DNA from: DATDFB01 sp036522835
Lineage (GTDB): Bacteria; Acidobacteriota; Thermoanaerobaculia; Gp7-AA8
DNA: 62,495 bases
NCBI GenBank assembly: GCA_036522835.1
Contig: DATDFB010000102.1
Span: 1 to 62,495 of the forward strand
Reading direction: 5' to 3'
Part shown: positions 33,922 to 43,508 of the stretch, piece by piece
Layout: each line of letters opens with the position of its first letter
Numbering within the stretch: position 1 is the first letter of the stretch
The notes under the pieces: model-generated
Database searches by the model: none
What the model was told of the DNA's origin: nothing
The model's input: the letters and a program-made list of their open reading frames with translations, nothing else
Position numbers and translations under genes: made by a program

Positions 33922-33932
<11 letters not shown>

Positions 33933-35175
33933 CGTCCGCCTGATTCTGATGGTCGTCGCCCTGCTGGCGGTGACGATCGGCGGCATCGCCGTGATCTCGA
34001 CGCGCGTCGTGCATCGGGAGATTCGCAAGCTCGAAGTCGACGTGCGCGTGCCGGCGAGAGCCGCGCCGGCGACGCCGGCGACGCTGACGGCGTTCGCGCG
34101 CGAGCATCACGCCGACGGGGTGCTCTTCGACGCGCAGCGGCACCTCGTGGCGGCCACGTTCCACCCATCGCGCATGGAGCTGAGCGCCGACGGAACGCTG
34201 ACGATCGTCGACGGCATGGCCAAGAAAATGCTCCGCGGCGGATTGCGCACCGCCGATGGCGGCTATCTCTTTCTCCTTCCGAAAGACGACCTCCCGACGC
34301 CGCGACGCGCGCTCGACCGCGCCTTCGTCTGGATCTTCTCCGTCGCGGCGCTGGCTGGCATCGCCATGGCGGTGGCGATCGCGCGCTGGATCGCCAATCC
34401 GATCGAGCGCTTGACCGCGGCGACGCGGCGGATGGAGCGCGGCGACCTGACCGTTCGCGTCGCGCCGGGCGGCGGGCCAGAGCTCGGCGCGCTTGCGCAC
34501 GGCTTCAACGCCATGGCCGCGGCGCTCGACCGCAACGAGGCCCTGCGCCGGCGGATGGTCACCGACGTCGCGCACGAGCTGCGCGCACCGCTGACGAACA
34601 TCCGCTGCGAGCTGGAGTCGATGCAGGACGGCCTCACCGCCGCGACGCCCGAGCGCATCGCCTCGCTGCACGAGGAGACGATGCACCTGGCCCGGCTCGT
34701 CGACGACCTGCAGACGCTGTCGCTGGCCGAGGCGGGGGCGCTGGAGATCGCGCCGCAGCCGGTGGCGGTGGCGTCGCTGGTGCGCCGCGCCTCCGCCTCC
34801 GTCGCGGCCGACGGCCCGCCCGATCTCGTCGTGATGGCCGATCCGACGCGCACGGTGCAGATCCTCACGAATCTCCTGACGAACGCGATGCACGTCTCCG
34901 ACGACGTGCGCGTGTCGTGGCGCCGCGACGGCAACGAAGCGCGCATCGACGTGATCGACCGCGGCCCCGGCATCGCCGCCGACCAGCTCCCGCACCTCTT
35001 CGAGCGCTTCTACCGCGTCGACCCGTCCCGCTCCCGCCACACCGGCGGCGCCGGCCTGGGCCTCGCGATCGTGAAGCAGCTCGTGCAGGCGCAGGGCGGG
35101 CGGGTGTGGGCGGAGAGTGCGGTGGGGGTGGGGTCCACATTCTCGTTCACGATGCCGGTGGCCGAGGGTTCTTAG
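33922..35175 (+). CDS. Sensor histidine kinase (HAMP, HisKA, HATPase)
   Basis: A 417-residue kinase. Two membrane helices (about 5-25 and 130-150) flank a periplasmic sensor of about 100 residues; then HAMP, HisKA with VAHELRAPLTNIR, and HATPase_c with NLLTNA, DRGPGIA, RFYR and GGAGLGLA motifs. The start is taken as TTG 33922, which overlaps the regulator's stop and keeps the whole first helix; an ATG at 33949 is an alternative. It is the cognate partner of the OmpR-like regulator. Its stop codon lies inside the following inverted repeat. Confidence 0.88.
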
Positions 35176-35249
35176 GTTCTTATGTTCTTGGGTTCTTAGG
35201 TTTGCTCGCAACAACCTAAGAACCTAAGAACCTAAGAACCTAAGAACCC
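35166..35249. repeat. Inverted repeat with arms of 8-nt units (GGTTCTTA)
   Basis: Arms 35166-35202 and 35213-35249 (37 nt) match at 35 positions; each is made of four or five GGTTCTTA-like units. The HK stop codon TAG (35173-35175) is one of the repeat's own TAGs. Located in a 128-nt gap before the next gene. Confidence 0.88.
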
Positions 35250-35303
35250 CTCTTCATCACCCCTTCACAACTCCTCCCTACATTCACTCCCGGAGGAACC
35301 GAC

Positions 35304-37058
35304 ATGATTCATCTGATCCTTTCCGTCGTCCTGTCATTGCAGCAGATCGTCGACCGCGCGGTTGCGGACGGCAAGTTCTCCGGCGTGGTGCTGCTGGCCA
35401 AGGATGGGCAACAGCAGTTTGCCCGCGCGTACGGCGCCGGCAACAACGTCGACACGAAGTTCAACCTCGGCTCGATCAACAAAGTCTTCACGCAGGTGGC
35501 CATCGCGCAGCTCGCGGAGGCGGGAAAGCTGTCGCTCGACGACACCGTGCGCAAGCACCTCCCCGACTACCCTTCCCCCGTCGCCGACAAGATCACCATC
35601 CGGCAGCTCGTGGAGTTCCGCTCCGGCCTCGGCGACTTCTTCGGCCCCGAGTACCTGGCCACGCCGCCGTCGAAGATCCGTAAGTTGTCGGACTACCTGC
35701 CGCTCTTCGCCGACAAGCCGCTGCTCTTCGAGCCCGGCACGCAGCAGCGCTACTCGAACGCCGGCTACATCGTCCTCGGGCTGATCATCGAGCGCGTCGC
35801 CGGCCAGTCCTACTACGACTACGTACGCGAGCACATCTTCAAGCCGGCCGGCATGCGCGACACCGACTCGTACGCCATCGACGAGAACGTGGCCAACCGC
35901 GCCACGCCGGTCACCAAGCGCGGCGACCTGCAGATGCCCGGCCGCGGCAGCTCCGCCGGCGGCGGCTACTCGACCGCGGGCGACATGCTGCGCTTCGCCA
36001 ACGCGCTGTCGGCGAACAAGCTCCTCTCGGCGAAGTGGACCGACTTCGTTTTCCATGGCCCCCAGCACAACCTCGGCATCGCCGGCGGCGCGCCGGGCAT
36101 CAACACCGCGCTGTCGATCGAGCCGCCATACACGCTCATCGTCCTCTCGAACTTCGACCCGCCCGCGGCCGAGGAGATCGCGCGCGCGGCGCGGCCCCTC
36201 TTCGGCGGCAAGCCGGCGGCAGAGCGCCGAGTCGAAGTGGGCGGTCCCGCGGAGCCGGACGAAGTCCTCATCCGCGGTCCGATCGACGTGCCGTTCACGC
36301 TCGCGCGAGCGCACGTGCCGGTCATCGAGGCGACGATCAACGGCAAGGGACCGTTCCACCTCGCCGTCGACACCGGCTTCGGCGGCCTCTTGCAGGTCAA
36401 TGCGAATGTCGCCGAGCAACTGAAGATGCCAACCGTCGGCGAAGCGATGACCGGCGACCCGAGCGGCCGCAATCCGAAGCGCGTGCCCGTGCACCGCGTC
36501 GAGTCGCTCGACATCGGCACGCTGCACTTCGGCGGCCTCGACGCCGGCGAGCACACGGTCATGGGCGACGTCGACGGCGTCGTCGGGCTCAATCTCTTCC
36601 GCGGCCTCCTCGTCACGTTCGATTATCCGAACAGCCGCTTCTCGGTCCGCGGCGGGACGCTCACCGACGGCGTGGCCTACGCGATCGACCACGGCATCCC
36701 CGCCATCGACATCGCCGTGAACGGTCAGCCGACGCGCGTGCACATCGACAGCGGCAGCCCCGCGCAGGTGTCGCTGCCGCTCCAGAGCGCGAAGTCGCTG
36801 ACGCTGGCCGAGGAGCCGCGCGTCGTCGGCCACGGCCGCACCGCGGACGGCGAGTTCGACGTCTACGCCGCGCCGCTCGAGGGCGAGGTGAGCGCCGGCG
36901 GGATCACGCTCAAGAACCCCCGCCTCGACTTCGTCGACGTCTTCCCGATCGGCAACCTCGGCTACCGGTTTCTCAAGGACCTCGTGGTCACGTTCGACCC
37001 GGCGTCGCGGAAGGTGAGGTTCGGAACGCCGTCGTCGCCGAGGGCTGGCGCCCAGTAA
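35304..37058 (+). CDS. Class C beta-lactamase-like serine hydrolase fused to retropepsin-like domains
   Basis: A 584-residue protein. Residues 1-300 match the beta-lactamase/DD-peptidase family: SINK (Ser57-Lys60) and YSN (150-152), with a NLGIAG strand. The C-terminal 260 residues contain two retropepsin-type aspartyl protease motifs, VDTGFGG (Asp356) and IDSGSPAQ (Asp482), each in a beta strand context. Two DTG/DSG halves could form one full pepsin-like site. A weak signal segment at the start suggests export. A GGAGGA ribosome site lies 6 nt before the ATG. The fusion is unusual; I infer a periplasmic hydrolase with a second protease-like module. Confidence 0.85.
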   Translation: MIHLILSVVLSLQQIVDRAVADGKFSGVVLLAKDGQQQFARAYGAGNNVDTKFNLGSINKVFTQVAIAQLAEAGKLSLDDTVRKHLPDYPSPVADKITIRQLVEFRSGLGDFFGPEYLATPPSKIRKLSDYLPLFADKPLLFEPGTQQRYSNAGYIVLGLIIERVAGQSYYDYVREHIFKPAGMRDTDSYAIDENVANRATPVTKRGDLQMPGRGSSAGGGYSTAGDMLRFANALSANKLLSAKWTDFVFHGPQHNLGIAGGAPGINTALSIEPPYTLIVLSNFDPPAAEEIARAARPLFGGKPAAERRVEVGGPAEPDEVLIRGPIDVPFTLARAHVPVIEATINGKGPFHLAVDTGFGGLLQVNANVAEQLKMPTVGEAMTGDPSGRNPKRVPVHRVESLDIGTLHFGGLDAGEHTVMGDVDGVVGLNLFRGLLVTFDYPNSRFSVRGGTLTDGVAYAIDHGIPAIDIAVNGQPTRVHIDSGSPAQVSLPLQSAKSLTLAEEPRVVGHGRTADGEFDVYAAPLEGEVSAGGITLKNPRLDFVDVFPIGNLGYRFLKDLVVTFDPASRKVRFGTPSSPRAGAQ

Positions 37059-37080
37059 GCAGTTCATCGAATTCGGTGAG

Positions 37081-37107
37081 GGAGCGACTGGCTTGGTCAG
37101 TCGCTCC
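37081..37107 (+). terminator. Hairpin after the beta-lactamase-like gene
   Basis: GGAGCGACTG and CAGTCGCTCC form a perfect 10-bp stem around a 7-nt loop, 23 nt after the stop. A short TTG follows but no long T run, so the strength is uncertain. Confidence 0.55.
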
Positions 37108-37205
37108 TTGAATCGTCACCCGGCACCTGAACCCGCGGAAACAACCGGTCAACGGTCGAAACGAACCATTCACCGGCAGCCGATTGCCGCCCGTCCGATT
37201 GTCGC

Positions 37206-37211
37206 GATAAT
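37206..37211 (+). promoter_or_regulatory. Candidate -10 box (GATAAT) for the LytS-like kinase
   Basis: GATAAT lies 8 nt before the ATG at 37220 with no ribosome-binding site between. Confidence 0.4.
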
Positions 37212-37219
37212 CACCTTCG

Positions 37220-38995
37220 ATGCCTCCGCACAACGTCGCGGCATTCGTTCACCTCGTCGGATTCCTCACCGGTGCGGCGCTCTACGGGCTGCTGTTCACG
37301 CTCGTCGTGCGCCGCCGCGTACACGATCGCCTGCCTCTCCTCACGGCGGTCCTAGGTCTGATCTGGAATCTCACCGGTCTGGCCGCATTCGCCATCCGCG
37401 ACTTCGCGGGGCACGAGCCGCGGCCGTTTCTCATCGCCGCCGCGTACAGCGCACTTGGATTCCTGCCGGCTGTGGTCGTTCATTCCGTGCTGCGCTCGGT
37501 GAACGATGCACACCGCCGCGCGGCCGCGGCGTTCGTCTTTTTCGGGTACGCCGTCAGCACGATTGCCGAGACGCTCATGTTTTGGGACGCGCGCTTCGGA
37601 GGCGTTCCCTCGGCCGCCGCGCTGCGAACGCTCACGTGGTCGTACGCGGTGCTCACCATCCCGATCCTCGTGCTCACCCGGCGGCGCCGCGCGTGGTCCA
37701 TCGTCGCTCTGGCGGTGTTCGCGGTTTCCGCGTTGCATCTCAGTCATACCGAAGGGCCACACGAGTCATGGTGGGTCGAGCTGCTCGGTCACCACGCATC
37801 GATCCCGCTCATCTTCGCCATCCTCTATCAGGACTTTCGATTCGCTCTCGCGGACCTGTTCCTCAAGCGCGCGCTGGCGCTGTTCGCGCTCGTAGCCATC
37901 GCCTCGGGGCTGTATCTCGGCGTGCAGGTGCCGCTCTTGGCGCAGCACGATTTCCGCAGCGATCCGGTCGCCGTCGGCGTCTCGGTGATTCTCTGGACGA
38001 CGATGGCACTGTTGTATCAGCCGCTGCGCCGCGCCTCGACGTGGTTCGTCGATCGCGTCTTGCTCAAACGCGCCGACTACATCCGCCTGCGCGACGACAT
38101 CGCCCGCCGCATCGCCGTGGCCGACGATCCCCACTCCGTGATGACCATCCTGGCGGAGAGGCTGCGCGGTCCGCTGGCGGCCGTCGATCTTCGCATCGTC
38201 GCCGCGGAGAACGGATCCTTGCTCATTCCGACACACGACGAGCCGCGTTTCGCGCTGGCCATCGGCGAGCTCGCCGGGGGCCGGCGCCTGCTGTCCGACG
38301 ACCTGGAAATGCTCGACAGCGTGGCACTCCTCGCCGCGCGCCGTATCGACGCTCTGCGATTCTTCCGCGAGCGCGAAGAGATGACGAAGCTGACCACGGA
38401 AGCGGAGCTGCGCGCGTTGCGCGCGCAAGTCAATCCGCACTTTCTCTTCAACGCGCTGAACACGATCGGATTTCTCATCCAGACCGCGCCGGCGCGCGCG
38501 CACGTCACGCTGATGAAGCTCACCTCGCTGCTCCGCGCCGTGCTGCGCTCGAACGAGACCGCCGTCCAGCTCGGCGACGAGATCGACCTCGTCTCCTCGT
38601 ATCTCGAGATCGAGCGCGCGCGGTTCGAGGAGCGCCTGCAGGTGACGATCGACGTGCCCGCCGCAATCCGGCGTGTCCGCGTTCCGCCGCTGATCCTGCA
38701 ACCGCTCGTGGAAAACGCCATCAAGCACGGCATCGCCAACAGCCGAGGAGGAGGGATCGTCGATATTCGCGCCCGCGCCGATGCCGGCCAACTCGTCATC
38801 ACCGTCCGCAATACGGGCCTTCCCACCAATGAAATCGAGATCGCCCACGGGCGGCGGCGCGGCGTCGGCCTGGCCAATCTCGATGCGCGCCTGCGTCATC
38901 TCTACGGCGACTCCGCGCGGGTCACGCTCGTGGCCACTCCCATCGATACGTGCGCCGAGGTCGTGCTGCCGGCGCTCGCGCGCGACGCCGCATGA
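37220..38995 (+). CDS. LytS/YehU-type sensor histidine kinase
   Basis: A 591-residue protein with about eight N-terminal membrane helices (1-245), a linker with GAF-like character (about 280-370), the His_kinase motif NPHFLFNALN around residue 413 (phospho-acceptor His), and a HATPase domain with LILQPLVENAIKHG and a GVGLAN box. Its partner LytTR regulator overlaps it by 4 nt (ATGA). It probably senses a membrane or cell-wall state. The membrane region resembles 7TMR-type kinases. Confidence 0.9.
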   Translation: MPPHNVAAFVHLVGFLTGAALYGLLFTLVVRRRVHDRLPLLTAVLGLIWNLTGLAAFAIRDFAGHEPRPFLIAAAYSALGFLPAVVVHSVLRSVNDAHRRAAAAFVFFGYAVSTIAETLMFWDARFGGVPSAAALRTLTWSYAVLTIPILVLTRRRRAWSIVALAVFAVSALHLSHTEGPHESWWVELLGHHASIPLIFAILYQDFRFALADLFLKRALALFALVAIASGLYLGVQVPLLAQHDFRSDPVAVGVSVILWTTMALLYQPLRRASTWFVDRVLLKRADYIRLRDDIARRIAVADDPHSVMTILAERLRGPLAAVDLRIVAAENGSLLIPTHDEPRFALAIGELAGGRRLLSDDLEMLDSVALLAARRIDALRFFREREEMTKLTTEAELRALRAQVNPHFLFNALNTIGFLIQTAPARAHVTLMKLTSLLRAVLRSNETAVQLGDEIDLVSSYLEIERARFEERLQVTIDVPAAIRRVRVPPLILQPLVENAIKHGIANSRGGGIVDIRARADAGQLVITVRNTGLPTNEIEIAHGRRRGVGLANLDARLRHLYGDSARVTLVATPIDTCAEVVLPALARDAA

Positions 38996-39765
38996 GAGAA
39001 AAACTGCGCGTGGTCATCGCCGACGACGAGCGCCCGGCGCGCTCGGTCATGCTGGCGATGCTTCGGACCTTCGACGACGTCGAGGTGGTGGGAGAGGCAA
39101 AAGACGGATCCGAGGCGGTCGAGCTGATCGAGCGCGAGCGTCCCGATCTGGCGCTGCTCGACTTGCAAATGCCCGAGGTGGATGGGCTGGGCGTGGTGCG
39201 GCTGCTCAAACGAAGCGCGCTCCCCATGGTCGCATTCGTGACCGCGTACGACGAATACGCGGTGCGCGCGTTCGAGGTCAACGCCGTCGATTACCTGCTC
39301 AAGCCGGTCGATTCCACGCGTCTCCGCGAGACGATCAGCCGCGCCATCGACCGGCTTGACCGCGACGATTTCCGCGCCTCGTCGGCAAAGAGCATCCGTT
39401 CGGCGGTCGCCGCGATCGAGGCTTCGACGCCGCTGCGCCGCGTGCCGGTGCGCAAGCGCGACGAGATCGTGCTGGTGCCCGTCGATCAGATCGCCTCCGT
39501 CGTCGCCGATGGAGAGCTCCTGCACCTCTGCACGCTCCGCAACGACAAGCACACCATCGCCTATCGGCTCAAGGATCTCGAAGCGCGCCTCGATGCCGAA
39601 CAGTTCGTGCGCCTGAGCCGCGGCGCGTTGGTGAACATCGGCGCGATCGCCAAGGTCACGCCGATGCCCGGCGGCATCTTCCGCCTCTCGCTCACCAACG
39701 GCCAGCAGTTGCAGGCCAGCCGCTTTCACTCGCGCATGCTGCGGGAGCGGCTGCTGCGGCTGTGA
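38992..39765 (+). CDS. LytTR-family response regulator
   Basis: A 257-residue regulator: receiver (about 5-120) with acidic residues DDERPAR, phospho-acceptor in LALLDLQMPEVDG, TAYDEYAVRAFE and YLLKPV; then a LytTR DNA-binding domain (about 150-257) with IVLVPVDQI, VRLSRGALVN and a beta-rich fold. The ATG overlaps the kinase stop. It is convergent with a TonB receptor that ends next to it. Its own targets are unknown. Confidence 0.93.
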   Translation: MREKLRVVIADDERPARSVMLAMLRTFDDVEVVGEAKDGSEAVELIERERPDLALLDLQMPEVDGLGVVRLLKRSALPMVAFVTAYDEYAVRAFEVNAVDYLLKPVDSTRLRETISRAIDRLDRDDFRASSAKSIRSAVAAIEASTPLRRVPVRKRDEIVLVPVDQIASVVADGELLHLCTLRNDKHTIAYRLKDLEARLDAEQFVRLSRGALVNIGAIAKVTPMPGGIFRLSLTNGQQLQASRFHSRMLRERLLRL

Positions 39766-41952
39766 CTAGAACGTCAGCTTGTACGACAGCGAAACGTCCC
39801 GGCCGGGCAGCGGCACGAAATCCTTCAACGGGTTGACGTGGTTGCGGGCCAGCTTGTCCGTGAGATTGTTGCCGCGCAGCATCACGTCGCTGACGGTGTT
39901 GCCGAAAAAGAACCGATAGCCGATCGCGGCGTTGACGAGGGTATAACCGTCGGTCGGCGTCTCGAACTCCGCGATCCGATCCTGCTTCGCCGCGTGGCGG
40001 GCCTCGCCGAGCAGGTAGAGCGACTGCCCCTGATAGCGGAGGCCGACGCCGAGATGCATGGGCGGAATGAACGGCAGCGGGCCGCCGCCATTCGTCAGAA
40101 CGGCGTGCACGTAGTCGCCGGTCAACTCCAGCGCCAGGTGATTCGGATCCGAGTGATAGAGCGAGATGTCCGCATGCCCTTCCGCGCCGTAGAACTCGGC
40201 GTCGTGTTGGGCGAAGAGGAACACCGGAAGGTCCTCACGGATCTCGCCCGTCGGTTGTTGAAAAATATAGCCGTCGAAGCTCGTGCGATAGACGCTGACG
40301 GTGCCGGTCACCTTCCCGGTGCGCTTGTGAAACGACAGATCGAGGCCGTTACTGCTCTCTTTCTGCAGGTTCGGGTCGCCGATCTCGAATTGGAAGGTGG
40401 CGTCGTGGGCGCCGTCGAAATACAGCTCCTCCGCAACCGGTGCGCGCACTGAATGCGACAGCGAAAGAGACGCCGAGTAGTCCGCATTCGGCACATACAC
40501 CGCCGCGAGCGATCCGGAGAGGTTGTTGAACTTACGATCCGGCAGCTCCGCGGAATCGACGGTTACATCCTGATGCTCGTAGCGCCCGCCGAACTGCAGA
40601 CGCCAAGTTCCCTTTCCCGCTTCCTCGAAGATGAACGCCGAAGCGTTCTTCGTCAGCGTCGGAGGGAGAATCTGTTCTTCGCCTTCGGTGAAAAAGTCGC
40701 GCCGCGAGTACTGCACGCCGATCGATCCCGTCAGCGCGCCGAGCGCATGTTGCATTGCCTCGAAGCGACCTTCGGTGTAGCGGTTGAAGAAGGTGATGTC
40801 CGGCGTGCCGTCGGCGATCTCGGAGTGGTTGTAGTTCGTGTGGCCGGCGCGCAGCTTGTAACGGCTGAAGAAGCCGTCGCCGCCGTCGAGCTCCGAGCGG
40901 AGGTCCCATTTGCGGTTGCGCATGTCGATGCGCACGGTCTCATCCGGCTCGTTGCCGGGACCGGCATCGGAGACGCCGTAGTTCGTGTCGTAGGCGCTGT
41001 AGGCGAGGCCGAGATACCCGGCCTTGCCCACGAGCGACGCGCCGGCCGCGCCGCTCGTCGTATCGATGTCGCTGTTGAACAGCTTGCCGATCGGCGTGTC
41101 GTAGTCGCCGGTCTTGCGTTGCCCGTAGTTGCCGTGCCACGCGAACACGCCGCTACCGCCGTCGAGGGAGAGCGAGCCGTTGCGCTCATTGCCGTTCGAG
41201 GAGCCGCGGAGATCGACCGAGCCGCTCACCGCCTTGCCGGGGCTCGCCGTCGGAATGCGATCGTCGAGCACGTTGACGATGCCGCCGATGGCGTTGCTGC
41301 CGTAGAGGAGCGTGGCCGGGCCGCGCACGATCTCGATGCTCTGCGCGTTCACCGGGTCGATGGAGACGTTGTGGTCCTGGCTGACGTTCGACGCATCGCC
41401 GGTGCCGATGCCGTCTTCGAGGATGCGGATGCGATCGCCGCCGAAGCCGCGGATGATCGGCCGGCTCGATCCGGGCACGAAGCCGGTCGACGACACGCCC
41501 GGCTCCTGGGCCAGCGTCTCGCCGAGCGTCGGCTGCTGCCGCGCCTGGAGGTCGGTGCCTGTGACCACATCGACCGGCTGCGCGGCTTCGGACGCCACCT
41601 GTGGACCGCCCGCCGCGCTGACGACGATTTCCTCTTTGTGCACGGCAAGATCGATCGAAACATCGAGCGTGGTCGTGGCGCCGGTGGTGTCGACTTGCCG
41701 GACCGAATTGCCCGCGCGCGCGCTCGTCACCTGCACGAGGTGCCGGCCGGCCGGGACACCGTCGAACCTGTAGACGCCGTTCGCATCGGTCGATGTCGTG
41801 CGACGCAGATCGACGAGCTGCACTTCCGCGGCGCTGACCGCCACGCCGGCGCCGGTGGTGACCTTGCCGGTCAGCGTGCCGGGCGTTTGCGCCATCAACG
41901 CACCAGCGCCGGCAATCAGAATCGAAAGGACGAAGATCTTCGAAGTCGTCAT
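39766..41952 (-). CDS. TonB-dependent outer-membrane receptor
   Basis: A 728-residue receptor. Signal peptide to about ALMAQ (22); an N-terminal carboxypeptidase-regulatory-like domain (about 25-105); then the plug (GETLAQEPGVSSTGF, IRGFGGDRIRILEDG, and an IEIVRGPATLLYGSNAIGG box) and a 22-strand barrel ending in Phe (SLSYKLTF). This form is common in Bacteroidota and Acidobacteriota. Start at ATG 41952. The ligand cannot be told. Its neighbour on the other side, a divergent DUF1579 gene, gives no hint. Ends next to the LytTR regulator stop. Confidence 0.92.
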   Translation of the reverse strand: MTTSKIFVLSILIAGAGALMAQTPGTLTGKVTTGAGVAVSAAEVQLVDLRRTTSTDANGVYRFDGVPAGRHLVQVTSARAGNSVRQVDTTGATTTLDVSIDLAVHKEEIVVSAAGGPQVASEAAQPVDVVTGTDLQARQQPTLGETLAQEPGVSSTGFVPGSSRPIIRGFGGDRIRILEDGIGTGDASNVSQDHNVSIDPVNAQSIEIVRGPATLLYGSNAIGGIVNVLDDRIPTASPGKAVSGSVDLRGSSNGNERNGSLSLDGGSGVFAWHGNYGQRKTGDYDTPIGKLFNSDIDTTSGAAGASLVGKAGYLGLAYSAYDTNYGVSDAGPGNEPDETVRIDMRNRKWDLRSELDGGDGFFSRYKLRAGHTNYNHSEIADGTPDITFFNRYTEGRFEAMQHALGALTGSIGVQYSRRDFFTEGEEQILPPTLTKNASAFIFEEAGKGTWRLQFGGRYEHQDVTVDSAELPDRKFNNLSGSLAAVYVPNADYSASLSLSHSVRAPVAEELYFDGAHDATFQFEIGDPNLQKESSNGLDLSFHKRTGKVTGTVSVYRTSFDGYIFQQPTGEIREDLPVFLFAQHDAEFYGAEGHADISLYHSDPNHLALELTGDYVHAVLTNGGGPLPFIPPMHLGVGLRYQGQSLYLLGEARHAAKQDRIAEFETPTDGYTLVNAAIGYRFFFGNTVSDVMLRGNNLTDKLARNHVNPLKDFVPLPGRDVSLSYKLTF

Positions 41953-42099
41953 GACGGGCGAGTAAATCCCGCGCGTCACCACCACCCGACACCTTTCCAA
42001 CGGAGCGTCGCCACGAGGCGATGAACGGCACGTCGCGGGGGACGAACGGCGTGACTCGAATGCCGAGCAACCTCGGCTACCGGCTTCCAGTTCGTGCGG

Positions 42100-42105
42100 T
42101 AATCT
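42100..42105 (+). promoter_or_regulatory. Candidate -10 box (TAATCT) for the 42114 gene
   Basis: TAATCT lies 8 nt before the ATG; the predicted leader would be at most a couple of bases. Confidence 0.4.
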
Positions 42106-42113
42106 ATCCGGAA

Positions 42114-42644
42114 ATGAAACGATCCGTCCTTCTCGCCGCATGTGTGGCCGCGACTGCATTCGCGCAGCCGGCGCCGTCGCCGAAGCTCGACCAGCTCGAG
42201 CCGTTCCTCGGCCTGTGGCGCTGCTCCGGCACGGCCTTCACCACGCCGCTGTCAAAGGAGCACAAGACACGGGCGTGGATTCACGTGACGTCGGAGCTCA
42301 GCGGGTTCTGGGTCGACAGCGAGTTCTCCGAGGATCGCACCTCGGAGAACCCGCACCCGAACGCGGGGAAAGTGCACTGGGGCTTCGACGAGACGACGCA
42401 GAAGTTCACCGGCTCCGCGGTCGACAACAACGGCGGCCTGAACACGCCGCTGGAGTCGGACGGCATGCAGGGCGACACCATCGTCTGGCGCGGCACGGCC
42501 CACACCGCCGCCGGCACATTCGCCACGCGCGACACCTTCACGCGCAAGAGCTCGACCGAGATCGCGCACACCGGCGAAGCGTTCCTCAACGGCGTCTGGA
42601 TCAAGCTCGATGAGGAGAGCTGCCGGAAATTTCGCTTCTTCTGA
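42114..42644 (+). CDS. Secreted DUF1579-like protein
   Basis: A 176-residue exported protein: signal peptide to about TAFAQPAP (17), then a lipocalin-like beta barrel of the DUF1579 type (LEPFLGLWRCSGTAF, GFDETTQKFTGSAVDNNGG). A function in binding small ligands is plausible but not proven. The upstream frame to 42021 is not favoured, as the signal peptide starts at 42114. It is divergent from the TonB receptor. A DUF885-related fragment follows on the other strand. Confidence 0.72.
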   Translation: MKRSVLLAACVAATAFAQPAPSPKLDQLEPFLGLWRCSGTAFTTPLSKEHKTRAWIHVTSELSGFWVDSEFSEDRTSENPHPNAGKVHWGFDETTQKFTGSAVDNNGGLNTPLESDGMQGDTIVWRGTAHTAAGTFATRDTFTRKSSTEIAHTGEAFLNGVWIKLDEESCRKFRFF

Positions 42645-42719
42645 TCGGCGCGCGCGCGGAGCTCCTTGATCTTCAGCTCCGCGAGCTTGTGCGGCAGCGC
42701 CGTGGTGGGCGCCACTTCG
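42645..42719 (-). pseudogene. Remnant of a DUF885 gene 3' end
   Basis: 42645-42690 matches 43616-43661 of the DUF885 gene at 45 of 46 bases, and 42691-42704 matches 43722-43735 exactly. Between these the intact gene has 60 extra bases, exactly 20 codons. The translated remnant reads TALPHKLAELKIKELRAR. The FRG gene lies between this remnant and the intact copy, as if inserted with a duplicated gene end. Confidence 0.65.
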
Positions 42720-43508
42720 TCATGTCCCCTTGCTGCTGTAGTAGCGCTTCAGCCACTTGCTCAGGCCATCGAGGCCGGGGAAGAGCATCCGCTCCGTGAC
42801 GTTGTCCTGATCGAGCTTGTCGCGGATCTCCCACTTCAGCTCCGCCGGGATGATGATGCGGTCGTAGAGCTCCGTCTGGTCCTTCAGAAATTCATCGAGC
42901 ACGAGCATCGGCGACGACATCACCGACATGATGGCCCACTGATTGATGATGCGTCCGTCGAGCGACGGCGGCTCGAAGAAGAGGACGAACGGCTGTTTCG
43001 CGCCGAGCTCGTCGAAGGCGTCGAGGTCCTGGATGAAGTCGAGCATCTCGACGGAGAAGATGTACGCGTATTCCTTGCGCAGGACGTCCAGCAGCAGCGG
43101 CGGCAGGAGCTTCCGCGACTCGGCGACGTTGATGCGCCAGATCGCGCCGTCTTTGTCGTAATGCTCCTGCTCGAACGTGGCGAAGTGCACCGCCACCTTC
43201 GGCGCCACGGTCCAGTCGAGCACGCGCGTCGGCAGCCCGTGATGCTGCGCGACGGCCAGCTTCAGCCAGAGATTGCCCGGCGGGATCGTTCCGAGCTCCG
43301 CGTATTTCTTGAAGTTGCGCAGCAGCGGACCTTCCACCGCCGCGCAATGATTGCCGAGGCGCCGCAGGCTCGTCTCGAGGCGCCACTCTTTGTTGGCGAC
43401 CCCGCGATAAACGTAATTCGAGCGATGCCGCCCGTGATCGGGGTCCGGCGGGATGTCGTAGAGGACTTCGGACAACTCGTTCCAGCTACTGATGCGTATG
43501 TCGTTCAT
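42720..43508 (-). CDS. FRG-domain protein
   Basis: A 262-residue soluble protein with the FRG domain near its N-terminus: YVYRGVANKEWRLETSL (the defining Arg-Gly), then VAQHHGLPTRVLDWT and a VAVHFA helix, which fit the FRG consensus. FRG proteins are often found in mobile or defence-linked islands; their biochemistry is not settled. Its start lies inside the DUF885 gene's last codons (23-nt overlap), so it is translated with it. The start ATG 43508 gives MNDIRISSW. A DUF885-like gene end flanks it on both sides. Confidence 0.85.
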   Translation of the reverse strand: MNDIRISSWNELSEVLYDIPPDPDHGRHRSNYVYRGVANKEWRLETSLRRLGNHCAAVEGPLLRNFKKYAELGTIPPGNLWLKLAVAQHHGLPTRVLDWTVAPKVAVHFATFEQEHYDKDGAIWRINVAESRKLLPPLLLDVLRKEYAYIFSVEMLDFIQDLDAFDELGAKQPFVLFFEPPSLDGRIINQWAIMSVMSSPMLVLDEFLKDQTELYDRIIIPAELKWEIRDKLDQDNVTERMLFPGLDGLSKWLKRYYSSKGT

